Below are positions 10,201-17,176 of a stretch of 49,907 nucleotides of DNA, piece after piece (the stretch's first letter is position 1; each line of letters begins with the position of its first letter). The DNA lies in contig NZ_CALNAT010000253.1 of the NCBI RefSeq assembly GCF_937873925.1, positions 1 through 49,907 on the forward strand, given 5' to 3'. The position numbers and the translations under genes were made by a program. A model generated the notes under the pieces. The model was not told where the DNA came from. It saw nothing but the letters and a program-made list of their open reading frames with translations, and searched no databases. The DNA is from an uncultured Proteiniphilum sp. (GTDB lineage Bacteria; Bacteroidota; Bacteroidia; Bacteroidales; Dysgonomonadaceae).

Positions 10201-11002
10201 CGCGGTCAACAGCAAGGGCGAAGAATTTCTGGAGACACTGATCCGTTACGGCAATAAGTACCAACAGGACAAGATGGAAGCGAGGAATTCACTGTTCGGT
10301 GACGACACTTCCTTCCAGATAGCCCGTCCCGAAATTCCCCAGGCCGCCCGCTGGTCGGATCTGGAAAGGCTGAACAAAGAAAGGGAACTGATTGGCATCT
10401 ACCTGTCGGCACACCCGTTGGATGAATATGAGTTTATCCTCAAATATGTATGCAATGCCGATACACAGCAATTACAAGACCTCGATTCGCTGAACGGTAA
10501 AGATATCACATTCGGGGGTATCGTCACAGCGGTGCGTGAAGGACAGACCAAAAGAGGTTCGCCTTACACTATCTTCAAACTGGAGGATTACTCGGGCAAG
10601 TATGAGATCGCGCTTTTCAGCGAAGACAGTGTAAATTTCGGCAGGTACGCCCGCATCGGGTTATCCGTCTACATTGAAGGGAAAGTGCAGCCAAAGCCTT
10701 ACCGGCAGGAGGAGATGGAAGTAAAGATATCCTCCATCTCCCTGTTAGCGGAAGTGAAAGATAAACTGGTGTCAAAGATCACATTGCAACTTCCTCTTTC
10801 AGAAATAGATGACACCTCCGTAGCTGAATTATCGGCGCTTGTAAAAAACAATTCCGGAAATTCATTGTTATATTTCCAAATCATCGGCGAAGAACCGCAC
10901 ATGAGAATTCAGCTTTTTTCACGACCGGCTAAAATTCAAGTGAACAAACGGTTCATCGATTACTTAAAGAATAATTTATCTATCGACTTTACAATCAACT
11001 AA
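7259..11002 (+). CDS. dnaE: DNA polymerase III subunit alpha
   Basis: This is the catalytic subunit of the replicative polymerase, 1247 residues. The ATG at 7259 gives the expected N-terminus MHPFVHLHVHSQYSLLDG; the upstream in-frame TTG at 7202 would add 19 unlikely residues and overlaps the candidate promoter. An N-terminal PHP domain keeps its metal-site motifs (HLHVHS, LTDHGAMYG, the EC in IVGCECY, and the NDVHF histidine). It carries a charged, probably coiled-coil insertion at about 60-100. The polymerase core has GPGRGSAAGSAVAYCL and the catalytic aspartates in PDIDIDF. A C-terminal OB-fold begins near ITFGGIVTAVREG. The length and order match DnaE of Bacteroidetes. trxA follows after 18 bases and is probably co-transcribed. 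Confidence 0.98.
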   Translation: MHPFVHLHVHSQYSLLDGQASIQRLIDKAVGDGMKALALTDHGAMYGIKEFLNYAAKKNAPVNAEIKKIKSEINDREKNGESSEKIESLRQKLTETEGRLFKPIVGCECYLARRNRFLQSEKIDGSGWHLVVLAKNLQGYKNLIKMVSKSWTEGFYYRPRIDKELLEQYHEGLIVSSACLGGEISRKIDSGQIQEAEEAVQWYKSIFGEDYYIELQRHKTDRVDADQTTYPKQERVNQELIRIARKYNVKLIATNDVHFVNEEDADAHDRLICLSTGKDFDDPNRMRYTKQEWLKTTAEMNRIFADIPEALVNTREVADKIEGYSIDHSALMPFYPIDPAFGTEALYKEKYSEKELTEEFGEANFHRLGGYEKVVRIKLEADYLAHLTKEGARKRYGDTLTPEIEERLNFELDTIKNMGYPGYFLIVQDFISAAREMDVAVGPGRGSAAGSAVAYCLRITDIDPLKYDLLFERFLNPDRISMPDIDIDFDDEGRGKVLRWVTEKYGSEKVAHIITYGTMATKSSIRDVARVHKLPLSESNRLAKLVPDRIPNVKKVNMKTAIEHIPELQEAAKSNDPLIRDTLRYAAMLEGNVRSTGVHACGVIIGQSDISNVVPISTAEDKETKEKLLVTQYEGSVIEETGLIKMDFLGLKTLSIIKDAIAIIEQNRGIKVNIDTIDMNDKATYKLYCNGQTTGTFQFESAGMQKYLKELQPSKFEDLIAMNALYRPGPMDYIPSFVARKHGREEISYDLPIMEKYLDETYGITVYQEQVMLLSRLLAGFTRGQSDELRKAMGKKLIDKMTALKEKFIAGGTKNGYEAKVLNKIWNDWEKFASYAFNKSHATCYSWVAYQTAWLKANYPSEYMAAVLSNNLNNITEITKFMDECMAMGINVLPPDVNESMLKFSVNDAGDVRFGLAAIKSVGQNAVNDIIAERTQNGRYKDIFDFVERVNLSSCNKKNIEALALAGAFDSFPGIQREQFAAVNSKGEEFLETLIRYGNKYQQDKMEARNSLFGDDTSFQIARPEIPQAARWSDLERLNKERELIGIYLSAHPLDEYEFILKYVCNADTQQLQDLDSLNGKDITFGGIVTAVREGQTKRGSPYTIFKLEDYSGKYEIALFSEDSVNFGRYARIGLSVYIEGKVQPKPYRQEEMEVKISSISLLAEVKDKLVSKITLQLPLSEIDDTSVAELSALVKNNSGNSLLYFQIIGEEPHMRIQLFSRPAKIQVNKRFIDYLKNNLSIDFTIN

Positions 11003-11020
11003 ATAAATAAAAAACAAATT

Positions 11021-11335
11021 ATGGCGCTTCAAATTACAGACGCAACCCTTGACTCAGTATTGGAGACAGACAAGCTGGTGGTCATAGATTTTTGGGCAGA
11101 GTGGTGTGGCCCCTGCAAAATGATCGGCCCCATCATCGAAGAGATCGGTGAAGAATATAAGGATAAAGTCGTGGTGGGTAAACTGAATGTGGATGACAAC
11201 GACGAAACTACCGGCAAATACGGTATCCGTAATATTCCCACCGTGCTTTTCATAAAAAACGGCAAAGTGGTGGATAAGGTGGTAGGGGCAGGTCCCAAAA
11301 CCCTTTTTACCGAAAAAATAAACAATCTATTGTAA
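11021..11335 (+). CDS. trxA: Thioredoxin
   Basis: This is a 104-residue cytoplasmic disulfide reductase. It has the classic active site WAEWCGPCKMIGP around residues 26-38, the cis-proline loop RNIPTVLF, and the normal single-domain length without a signal peptide. It would be reduced by thioredoxin reductase and serve ribonucleotide reductase and peroxide defence. It follows dnaE by 18 bases and is followed by a strong hairpin terminator, so dnaE-trxA looks like one transcription unit. Confidence 0.97.
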   Translation: MALQITDATLDSVLETDKLVVIDFWAEWCGPCKMIGPIIEEIGEEYKDKVVVGKLNVDDNDETTGKYGIRNIPTVLFIKNGKVVDKVVGAGPKTLFTEKINNLL

Positions 11336-11365
11336 ATAAATAATTTACATCCTACTAAAAGATAT

Positions 11366-11397
11366 ATCCCGGCATACACTGTCGGGATGCATTTTTT
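11366..11397 (+). terminator. Rho-independent terminator after trxA
   Basis: The inverted repeat ATCCCG ... CGGGAT has an 11-base loop and is followed by GCATTTTTT. It is closely similar to the terminator at 12331-12366. Confidence 0.75.
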
Positions 11398-11497
11398 CAA
11401 CACCTGCTCTCACCATCGGAGTATGTATCTACCTGGAAGAATAACAAAGTCCTTATCAAAAAATAAAATAATCGTATAAAGAACAAAGAATTTTTAT

Positions 11498-11505
11498 TAT
11501 GTTTG
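11498..11505 (+). promoter_or_regulatory. Candidate -7 box (TATGTTTG) of the sensor remnant
   Basis: It matches TAnnTTTG and lies 62 bases before the ATG of the broken sensor gene. No -33 box is evident. Confidence 0.3.
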
Positions 11506-11566
11506 TGAGGTAAACAATCAACGATCAGCTATTTGGGGAAAATTGTGCTGCATAAAGATTGAATCA

Positions 11567-12220
11567 ATGATGAGATTATTTCGTTTTATTTTAATATCTC
11601 ATATTTTTCTCTGTTGTTACCCGCTTCTTCAGGGACAATCGTCGTATCTTTTCAAACAACTGGAGGTCCGTGACGAACTTTCCCACAACCAATTAATCAT
11701 ATTTTCAAAGACAGTAAAGGTTTTATGTGGTTCTCCACCGCATCTGGATTAAACAGATACGGTCGATCTCATTTTTATTGACAAAGATAAAAATATGTGA
11801 TGTTATGTAACCTCATTCAGATTTTACAAGTACCGGCCGGATACAGATAAATCGATTCTCTTCTATCAAAACGGGGAAGCAGGACAACTAAGCAATGGGA
11901 TTATTACCGACATAAAAGAATCGGAAAGCAATTATGTTTTTGTTTTTCAATCCGGGCTTATTCAATACATGGATAAAAACAGTTTATGGATCTATTCCGA
12001 TATTCCGCTTGGAACCTGGTTATACAATTCCCGGCAAAAAGAATGGAAACATATGGGATCGAAAAAAAGTGATTTTCCGTTTTTATCATCCAGTGACATG
12101 ATCCAGGACATTATTCAGGATCCCAATGGACTCATCTGGATGGCAACCGACCATGGGGGAATCGATATTATCGATAAAAAAGCAAACATCATTAGAAAGA
12201 AAGCCAAGAATAAAAGATGA
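11567..12220 (+). pseudogene. Remnant of a hybrid two-component system sensor (N-terminal part only)
   Basis: The first ~40 codons give a signal peptide (MMRLFRFILISHIFLCC...) and FKQLEVRDELSHNQ, the standard opening of the periplasmic propeller of Bacteroidetes hybrid two-component sensors. Near 11697 the frame shifts: the next frame reads IFKDSKGFMWFSTASGLNRY, a typical propeller repeat, and then stops. From 11822 another open stretch continues (FYKYRPDTDKSILFY ...) and contains a later repeat, IIQDPNGLIWMATDHGGIDII, before a TGA at 12218. Nothing resembling the rest of the propeller, the Y_Y_Y domain, kinase, receiver or AraC-type domains follows. The gene therefore has a frameshift, internal stops and a large 3' deletion. 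Intact relatives usually sense glycans beside polysaccharide utilisation genes; none is present here. Confidence 0.8.
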
Positions 12221-12330
12221 GTTCCTCATTTGTAGATATTTTTATTATTAGTTTCAGATAACAAAAGTATCATTTTTTCCGTGATTGTTTCTCCGGATAC
12301 AGAATAAAAGTATTTACATTTGCAGAATAA

Positions 12331-12366
12331 AATACATCCCGGCAATTCATGCCGGGATGTATTTTT
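12331..12366. terminator. Strong bidirectional terminator
   Basis: A perfect 13-base stem (AATACATCCCGGC / GCCGGGATGTATT) with a 7-base loop is flanked by A-rich and T-rich runs. It can end transcription of the DUF2795 gene on the minus strand and anything arriving from the sensor remnant. Confidence 0.8.
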
Positions 12367-12391
12367 TAGATGCCCCTTTCACTGCATAATT

Positions 12392-12613
12392 TCAATACTC
12401 ATCTTCGTTGAAGAAGAAATCCTCTTTGCTCGGATAGTCAGGCCAAATATCCTCTATCGATTCGAATATTTCGCCATCCTCCTCAATCTCCTGCAGATTT
12501 TCAATTACTTCCAGCGGAGCGCCCGACCGCTGGGCATAATCAATTAACTCATCTTTTGTAGCGGGCCAGGGAGCATCCTCTAATTTCGATGCCAATTCAA
12601 GTGTCCAATACAT
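12392..12613 (-). CDS. DUF2795 domain-containing protein
   Basis: This is a 73-residue acidic cytoplasmic protein. The opening MYWTLELASKLEDAPWPATKDELIDYAQRSG matches the DUF2795 pattern, in which a PATKxELIxYA core is followed by a short helical segment. The C-terminal half (EEDGEIFESIEDIWPDYPSKEDFFFNEDEY) is very acidic and, from memory, strongly conserved in Bacteroidales. No biochemical role is known to me. It lies between a bidirectional terminator and the adenosyltransferase gene, with a TACATTTG -7 box upstream of its start. Confidence 0.85.
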   Translation of the reverse strand: MYWTLELASKLEDAPWPATKDELIDYAQRSGAPLEVIENLQEIEEDGEIFESIEDIWPDYPSKEDFFFNEDEY

Positions 12614-12652
12614 TGATAATTTATTTAATAGGGTGTAACTTCAATTTTTTCG

Positions 12653-12660
12653 CAAATGTA
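12653..12660 (-). promoter_or_regulatory. Candidate -7 box for the DUF2795 gene
   Basis: On the minus strand this reads TACATTTG, 40 bases before the ATG. It suggests a separate promoter from the adenosyltransferase gene upstream, whose stop lies nearby. No -33 match was found. Confidence 0.4.
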
Positions 12661-12670
12661 TAAAAAGTTT

Positions 12671-13231
12671 TTATATATCGCCTTGTTCCCAAAATATTTC
12701 TTCCGAGGTTTTGTTGCTTTCGTATCGGGCAAATACGAAAAAATAGTCTGAAAGCCGATTCAGGAAAATCAATACTTCATCCGCAACCGGAAATTTTTCA
12801 GCTATACGGTACACAGACCTCTCCGCCCGGCGTGCCACGGTACGGCAGATATGAGCCCGTGCGGCCGCTTCATTGCCTCCGGGCAGCACAAAGCGGTTCA
12901 GTCGCGGCAGGTTCCCGTCGATGATATCGATCTGCTCCTCAAGGCGGAATATATCCTTTTCGGAAATGATGCTGGCCGGTTTCGGCTCCTTACTTTCAGT
13001 CTCTGTGGCAAGATAGGACCCTACGGTAAATAGTTTATGCTGAATATAGCGGAGAAAATCGCGATGGGCGCTCTCTTTTATTTCGCAACTCAGCCAGCCG
13101 ATATAACTGTTCAGCTCATCCACCGTACCGTACGCATCAAGGCGGATATGCGTTTTACTCACCCGCATACCTCTCACCAACGAGGTAGTACCCTTGTCGC
13201 CGGTTTTCGTATATACCATACTTTTTTTCAT
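12671..13231 (-). CDS. Cob(I)yrinic acid a,c-diamide adenosyltransferase, PduO type
   Basis: This 186-residue enzyme transfers the adenosyl group of ATP to cob(I)alamin to make adenosylcobalamin. The N-terminal ATP-binding motif YTKTGDKGTTSL is at about residues 6-17. Further family landmarks are RLDAYGTVDELNSYIG, the helix LPGGNEAAARAHICRTVARRAER with the conserved arginines near 130-140, and LNRLSDYFFVFAR. The length is normal for the trimeric PduO/MMAB family. No other cobalamin gene lies nearby, so the product probably supports a B12-dependent enzyme such as methylmalonyl-CoA mutase encoded elsewhere (inference). Confidence 0.93.
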   Translation of the reverse strand: MKKSMVYTKTGDKGTTSLVRGMRVSKTHIRLDAYGTVDELNSYIGWLSCEIKESAHRDFLRYIQHKLFTVGSYLATETESKEPKPASIISEKDIFRLEEQIDIIDGNLPRLNRFVLPGGNEAAARAHICRTVARRAERSVYRIAEKFPVADEVLIFLNRLSDYFFVFARYESNKTSEEIFWEQGDI

Positions 13232-13302
13232 ATTTATTTAGAGTAAAGACACAAAAGTCAAGATTTCAGATTTCAGAATTTCATCATCAAATCGTTCAAT
13301 CG

Positions 13303-13334
13303 TCGAATTATCGAATTATCGAATTATCGAATTA
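13303..13334. repeat. Four-copy 8-base tandem repeat
   Basis: The unit tcgaatta occurs four times in perfect tandem, preceded by diverged copies and by agatttc repeats from 13261. It fills the spacer between the adenosyltransferase start and the methyltransferase stop and has no coding content. Because it is a perfect short repeat, copy number may vary between strains. Confidence 0.8.
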
Positions 13335-13384
13335 TTAAATCAACTATCAACCTAACCACTTTCCCTCCTTATCACCTTTCCATC

Positions 13385-14062
13385 TTATACAAGATAGTTT
13401 GCCTTATGAAAATCAGGCCTCAGAAAAACAATTCCCGTATCTTTCACGTCGAACGTTATCCGGGCTTTCTCATCATGAACGATTTCATTCCAAAATTGTT
13501 TAGCCCTTCCTTTTTTTATGGGATGAAGCACCCAGAATGTATTGGGATGGCTTAGCTTTGTCAATATGGGAATATCGGGGACATTTTTTCCTGTCAGGTT
13601 AATAAAGACAGCATCATAACCCTTCCCTTCACAGGCGGAGAGTGAAGAGACCGTCCCGCGCTCCCATATCCGACCCGCTTGTTTTAGGAGACGCTCTGCC
13701 ACGGCAATTTTATCTTTATCTTCCTCCACGCACCTGCAATGGATATGCGACGAAGGCGCTGTAAGGAACAGGGTATTCAGGCCGGTACCTGAATTGATCT
13801 CCAGTATATCCCCTGCCTGGAAATAATGCACCAGGCGGAAAGAGAGACGATTGAATCCGGTAATTAAGTTCGGATCGAGTCCGTTTTGCCACAGGATTTC
13901 ACGGATATCGGAAAAGGCGTAAAAACTATAAGGAGAGTGGATCACGCTGGTGATCAGATCGAAAGCAAATGGCGAATGCACCCCGTGCCCTTTCGATTGT
14001 TTTTTGCGCAAGAGCCCTCGGCAGCGGGTGAAGAGGTTATTAAAACCCGGCATGGTCGACAT
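13385..14062 (-). CDS. Class I SAM-dependent methyltransferase-like protein
   Basis: This 225-residue cytoplasmic protein has a Rossmann-type methyltransferase core. A motif-I-like strand and glycine loop, ILEINSGTGLNTLFL, lies around residues 94-108. An acidic strand end follows (CRCVEEDKDKIAVAERLL), then GYDAVFINLTG as a motif-IV-like segment. The N-terminal part KKQSKGHGVHSPFAFDLITSV is a segment I associate with Bacteroidetes proteins of this type. The substrate is unknown. It begins 2 bases after the ispF stop and is the last gene of the rex-FAH-porV-ispF unit. Motif I is slightly divergent (NSGTG), so activity is probable but not certain. Confidence 0.75.
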   Translation of the reverse strand: MSTMPGFNNLFTRCRGLLRKKQSKGHGVHSPFAFDLITSVIHSPYSFYAFSDIREILWQNGLDPNLITGFNRLSFRLVHYFQAGDILEINSGTGLNTLFLTAPSSHIHCRCVEEDKDKIAVAERLLKQAGRIWERGTVSSLSACEGKGYDAVFINLTGKNVPDIPILTKLSHPNTFWVLHPIKKGRAKQFWNEIVHDEKARITFDVKDTGIVFLRPDFHKANYLV

Positions 14063-14064
14063 CG

Positions 14065-14544
14065 CTATGGTTTTTGGACCAGCGCCACCGCATAAGCCGT
14101 AATACCCTCTTCGCGGCCCACGAATCCCATTTTCTCCGACGTGGTGGCTTTAATGGAGATAAGCCCGGCATCCACTGCCATCACTTCAGCCAGTTTTCGC
14201 TGCATGCCGGGAATATGGGGATTGAGCCTGGGCTGCTCCGCGCAGACGGTGGCATCGATATTTCCCAGCGTATATCCCTTATCCCTTAATAAGTTTATGG
14301 TCTCCTTCAGCAGAATTTTGCTGTCCACATTGTGATATTCGGCAGAGTTGTCGGGAAAATGATATCCGATATCACGCAGATTGGCGGCCCCCAGTAACGC
14401 ATCACAGATGGCATGGATCAGCACATCGGCATCGGAATGACCCTGTAATCCTTTTTCATAATCCAGCTTCACCCCTCCGATCCAAAGTTCCCTTCCCTCC
14501 TGAAGGCGATGCATATCGTAACCGAAACCCACCCGTATCTGCAT
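14065..14544 (-). CDS. ispF: 2-C-methyl-D-erythritol 2,4-cyclodiphosphate synthase
   Basis: This 159-residue enzyme of the non-mevalonate isoprenoid pathway converts CDP-methylerythritol phosphate to the cyclodiphosphate, releasing CMP. The metal-binding residues are visible in GFGYDMHRL (Asp8, His10) and in GHSDADVLIHAICDALLGA (the later His). The substrate loop DIGYHFPD and the C-terminal KATTSEKMGFVGREEGI are also present. The length is standard for this trimeric enzyme. It sits 3 bases after porV and 2 bases before the methyltransferase, so translation is probably coupled. The porV-ispF pairing is also known from Porphyromonas. Confidence 0.97.
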   Translation of the reverse strand: MQIRVGFGYDMHRLQEGRELWIGGVKLDYEKGLQGHSDADVLIHAICDALLGAANLRDIGYHFPDNSAEYHNVDSKILLKETINLLRDKGYTLGNIDATVCAEQPRLNPHIPGMQRKLAEVMAVDAGLISIKATTSEKMGFVGREEGITAYAVALVQKP

Positions 14545-14547
14545 AAT

Positions 14548-15708
14548 TTACCGCATTAAATCCCTGATCCCTTCTATATCGAACCCCAAAGAAAGGCGCA
14601 ACGTCTGATCCAACGGGTTCGACTGGGCAGCCGACACTAAATAAGCAGCATCTATTTGGAAGAGATCGCTCCTGAAACCGGCGCCGAAAGAAAAATAGCG
14701 GCGATTACCCTTATATTCGTTCTCGTGATAGTAGCCGGTCCTGACAGAGAAGCGGTTATCGTACCTGTATTCCGCCCCGAGCGACCACATGACCTCCTGC
14801 ATCTCTTCCCTGAAGCCGCCGGGAGCATCGCCCAACGATTTAAAAATCCCTCCGATGGAAGAGATATGCTGATAATCGTCGATCCGTTGCTGCATTTCTT
14901 CGTCGGTCTCATCATCCGTCGGCAACTGCGGAGTAGGTACCAGCAGTTTATTGACGTCTAAACTGAGGGAGAGGGTATTTTTCGGATCAAGAGGATATCC
15001 TAATGAGGCACCCACCCGTAAGTTGGCAGGAAGGAACATGGAAGTATTCCCTCCATCGTAAGAGATTTTTGTGCCGATATTGGAAACATTAAATCCGAAT
15101 CCGAAAAGCGCTTCTGAGCGACCCATATAAAAGTAGGATTCGTTATAGCCGGCGATATCAGCCGAAAACGCATTTCCGGGCGTCGTTTCATCATCACCGG
15201 TGGAATAATCGGCCCGGATATACCTCAGGGTAACCGCGCCGGAAAATGTTTCGGTAAGCTTTCTCGAATAGGCCATATCGAGCGCTAACTCATGAGGTGA
15301 AACAGTCTGCCAGAACTCATCCTCCAGAGTGCCGACTTCTATATCACCCAATGAAAAATAGCGCAACGAGGCGCTGATGGCATTCAGGTTGTCATTCCCG
15401 AATTTCCAGTAACCCGACATGTAGAGAAGGTTAATATCACTCACTAATTTACTGAGCCACGGCGTATAGGAGAAAGCAATGCCCGCTTCACCTGCGATAA
15501 ACGGATATTTGGCCGCGTTCCAGTGCTGGGAATAGACATCGGGCATGGTGGCCGCCCCTATATCTCCCATACCTCCGCCCCTGGCGTCGGGTGCGATCTG
15601 TAAGGAAGGCAACGCTACGGGGATCGGGTTGTAGTCCTGTGCCGTGACAAAACAGCTCATGACCGTGCCCAGCGTGCAGAACAAAATAGTTAGAATTGCT
15701 TTGTTCAT
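14548..15708 (-). CDS. porV: Type IX secretion system outer membrane protein PorV
   Basis: This is a 386-residue outer membrane beta-barrel. In type IX secretion PorV shuttles cargo from the translocon to the PorU sortase. I chose the ATG at 15708 (MNKAILTILFCTLGTVMSCFVTAQ, a signal peptide). An earlier ATG at 15741 overlaps the upstream stop as ATGA and could give coupled translation, but it would place 11 extra residues before the signal peptide. Family features are the N-terminal IPVALPSLQIAPDARGGGMGDIGAATMPD, the HWNAAKYPF segment, many alternating amphipathic strands, and a short C-terminal strand. PorU is not adjacent here, unlike in Porphyromonas. Confidence 0.9.
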   Translation of the reverse strand: MNKAILTILFCTLGTVMSCFVTAQDYNPIPVALPSLQIAPDARGGGMGDIGAATMPDVYSQHWNAAKYPFIAGEAGIAFSYTPWLSKLVSDINLLYMSGYWKFGNDNLNAISASLRYFSLGDIEVGTLEDEFWQTVSPHELALDMAYSRKLTETFSGAVTLRYIRADYSTGDDETTPGNAFSADIAGYNESYFYMGRSEALFGFGFNVSNIGTKISYDGGNTSMFLPANLRVGASLGYPLDPKNTLSLSLDVNKLLVPTPQLPTDDETDEEMQQRIDDYQHISSIGGIFKSLGDAPGGFREEMQEVMWSLGAEYRYDNRFSVRTGYYHENEYKGNRRYFSFGAGFRSDLFQIDAAYLVSAAQSNPLDQTLRLSLGFDIEGIRDLMR

Positions 15709-15737
15709 GTTGTATCGATATGGTGGTTGAGTGAATA

Positions 15738-16352
15738 TCATCTCACATGGAAATCCAGCAGTTTCCGGTCTTCGAGATAACCCTGCAGATGATCGTCAAT
15801 CGCTACCGGGCCAATGCCTGCCGGTGTCCCGGTAAAAATAAGATCCCCTATCTTCAAAGTAAAGAACCGGCTAATATACGAAATAATTTTATCCACAGGA
15901 TAGATCATCTCCTTCGTGTTGCCCCGCTGAACGGTTTGATTATTGATATCGAGCCGGAAATCCACGTTCCGGATGTCAGGCACCTCACTTTTGGAGATAA
16001 ACTTCCCGATAGCAGCGGAATTGTCGAAACCTTTTGCTATCTCCCACGGCAAGCCGAGCTCTTTCTGTTTCCTCTGAAGGTCACGTGCGGTGAAATCGAT
16101 ACCCACGGTAATTTCATCGTAGTAGCGGCAAGCAAAGCGTTCGACTATATTTTTCCCCAGGCGGTTTATCTTCACCACTAATTCCGTCTCGTAATGGATC
16201 TCCTCGGAAAAATCGGGCAGAAAAAAAGGCCTATCCCCTTTCAGCAAAGCAGTATCCGGTTTCATAAAAAGCACCGGCTCCTTACTCTCAAACGTACGTT
16301 CCATCTCTTTATTGTGAGACGCATAGTTAAGCCCGACAGCAAAAATCTTCAT
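15738..16352 (-). CDS. Fumarylacetoacetate hydrolase family protein
   Basis: This 204-residue cytoplasmic protein is of the FAH superfamily, whose members hydrolyse or decarboxylate beta-diketo acids using a divalent metal. Visible features are VGLNYASHNKEM at the N-terminus, FMKPDTAL, the metal-binding acidic pair in IHYETELVVKI, VGIDFTARDLQ, and GDLIFTGTPAGIGP near the C-terminus. It is at the short end of the family (single domain without an N-terminal extension). The substrate cannot be assigned; acylpyruvase or oxaloacetate tautomerase-type activity is possible. It lies 11 bases after rex, and its stop overlaps the first possible porV start. Confidence 0.9.
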   Translation of the reverse strand: MKIFAVGLNYASHNKEMERTFESKEPVLFMKPDTALLKGDRPFFLPDFSEEIHYETELVVKINRLGKNIVERFACRYYDEITVGIDFTARDLQRKQKELGLPWEIAKGFDNSAAIGKFISKSEVPDIRNVDFRLDINNQTVQRGNTKEMIYPVDKIISYISRFFTLKIGDLIFTGTPAGIGPVAIDDHLQGYLEDRKLLDFHVR

Positions 16353-16363
16353 TCCCTAAAAAA

Positions 16364-16999
16364 TCATCCGTTCAACCGGTTAAACATGACAGCAAGGTGG
16401 GCGTAAAGCGAGGTATTTTGCAGGACAATCCCTTCCGGAACACGAACCCTGAAAGGCGTGAAATTCCAGATAGCTTTGATCCCGCCCCGGATCATATAGT
16501 CCGATACCTCCTGGGCGACCCCCGGCGGTACGGTGAGAACTCCTATCTCCGCCTCCATCTCTTTGTTTCGTTCAATAAACTCATTGGAATGAAACACCGG
16601 AATATCGTTTATTTTGTGATTAACGACAGATGATTTCACGTCGAAACCGGCGATGATCTTCAAACCGAATTGTTCCAGACCCGAATCCGACAACAACGCC
16701 GCCCCCAGGCTTCCCACTCCGAAAACCACGGCTGTATGTGTGTTGGTAAATCCGAGGAAGGCCTCCAGCACATTGATCAGGTCGTTTATCTCATAGCCTA
16801 CTCTCGTCTTACCGTTTATATCGACATACGACAGGTCCTTGGCTATCTGGGAAGCGGAAACATCTATCTTTTTTGCGATCCGCGTAGAGGAAACAATGGT
16901 CTCCCCCTGGCTTTTGAGCAATTTCACGTAAGATAAATACCAGGGGAGCCTTCTGAGCGCCGGTTCGGGTATTTTTGCGGAATGTATCGGATCTGGCAT
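16364..16999 (-). CDS. rex: Redox-sensing transcriptional repressor Rex
   Basis: This 211-residue dimeric repressor senses the NADH/NAD+ ratio. An N-terminal winged helix (PEPALRRLPWYLSYVKLLKSQ ... VSASQIAKDLSYV, about residues 10-60) binds DNA. The Rossmann domain carries the dinucleotide motif VFGVGSLGAALL at about 90-101, followed by GFDVKSS, and TVPPGVAQEVSDYMIRGG. It is the first gene of a compact minus-strand unit with FAH, porV, ispF and a methyltransferase. A candidate autoregulatory operator overlaps its -7 box at 17038-17062. Rex control of fermentation and respiration genes is family knowledge; control of porV here is inference. Confidence 0.95.
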   Translation of the reverse strand: MPDPIHSAKIPEPALRRLPWYLSYVKLLKSQGETIVSSTRIAKKIDVSASQIAKDLSYVDINGKTRVGYEINDLINVLEAFLGFTNTHTAVVFGVGSLGAALLSDSGLEQFGLKIIAGFDVKSSVVNHKINDIPVFHSNEFIERNKEMEAEIGVLTVPPGVAQEVSDYMIRGGIKAIWNFTPFRVRVPEGIVLQNTSLYAHLAVMFNRLNG

Positions 17000-17037
17000 A
17001 CTTTTCGTAATCTTTACTAAAGTTAGTCGTTTCCAAG

Positions 17038-17062
17038 TTGTACGAAAACGTTCACAAAGATA
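17038..17062 (-). promoter_or_regulatory. Candidate rex promoter with overlapping Rex-like operator
   Basis: On the minus strand a -7 box TATCTTTG (17055-17062) lies 55 bases before the rex ATG. It overlaps a 20-base imperfect inverted repeat at 17038-17057 with ends TTGT and TTCACAA, close to the general Rex half-site pattern (TTGTGAA/TTCACAA). The inner ACGAAAACGT is also nearly palindromic. No -33 element is clear. Confidence 0.4.
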
Positions 17063-17176
17063 CTCTTTTTGTAGAAATTTTGAATTTTTAATCTCTATTT
17101 TATTTACTCACTTCGTGTTATTCGTGCTTCGCATGTTATTTACTCTCTTTACCCGTGTATCCACAATTCCTAAATA

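Noticed and set aside
11567..12220. Functional small sensor proteins from the two open frames
   Set aside because: The pieces lie in different frames of one propeller domain, with stops and no signalling domain, so they are a decayed gene.
13303..13334. CRISPR-like repeat array
   Set aside because: The 8-base units are directly adjacent with no spacers; this is a microsatellite.
14548..15708. A complete type IX secretion gene cluster around porV
   Set aside because: No PorU, PorK-N or Sov-like gene occurs in the window; only porV is present.
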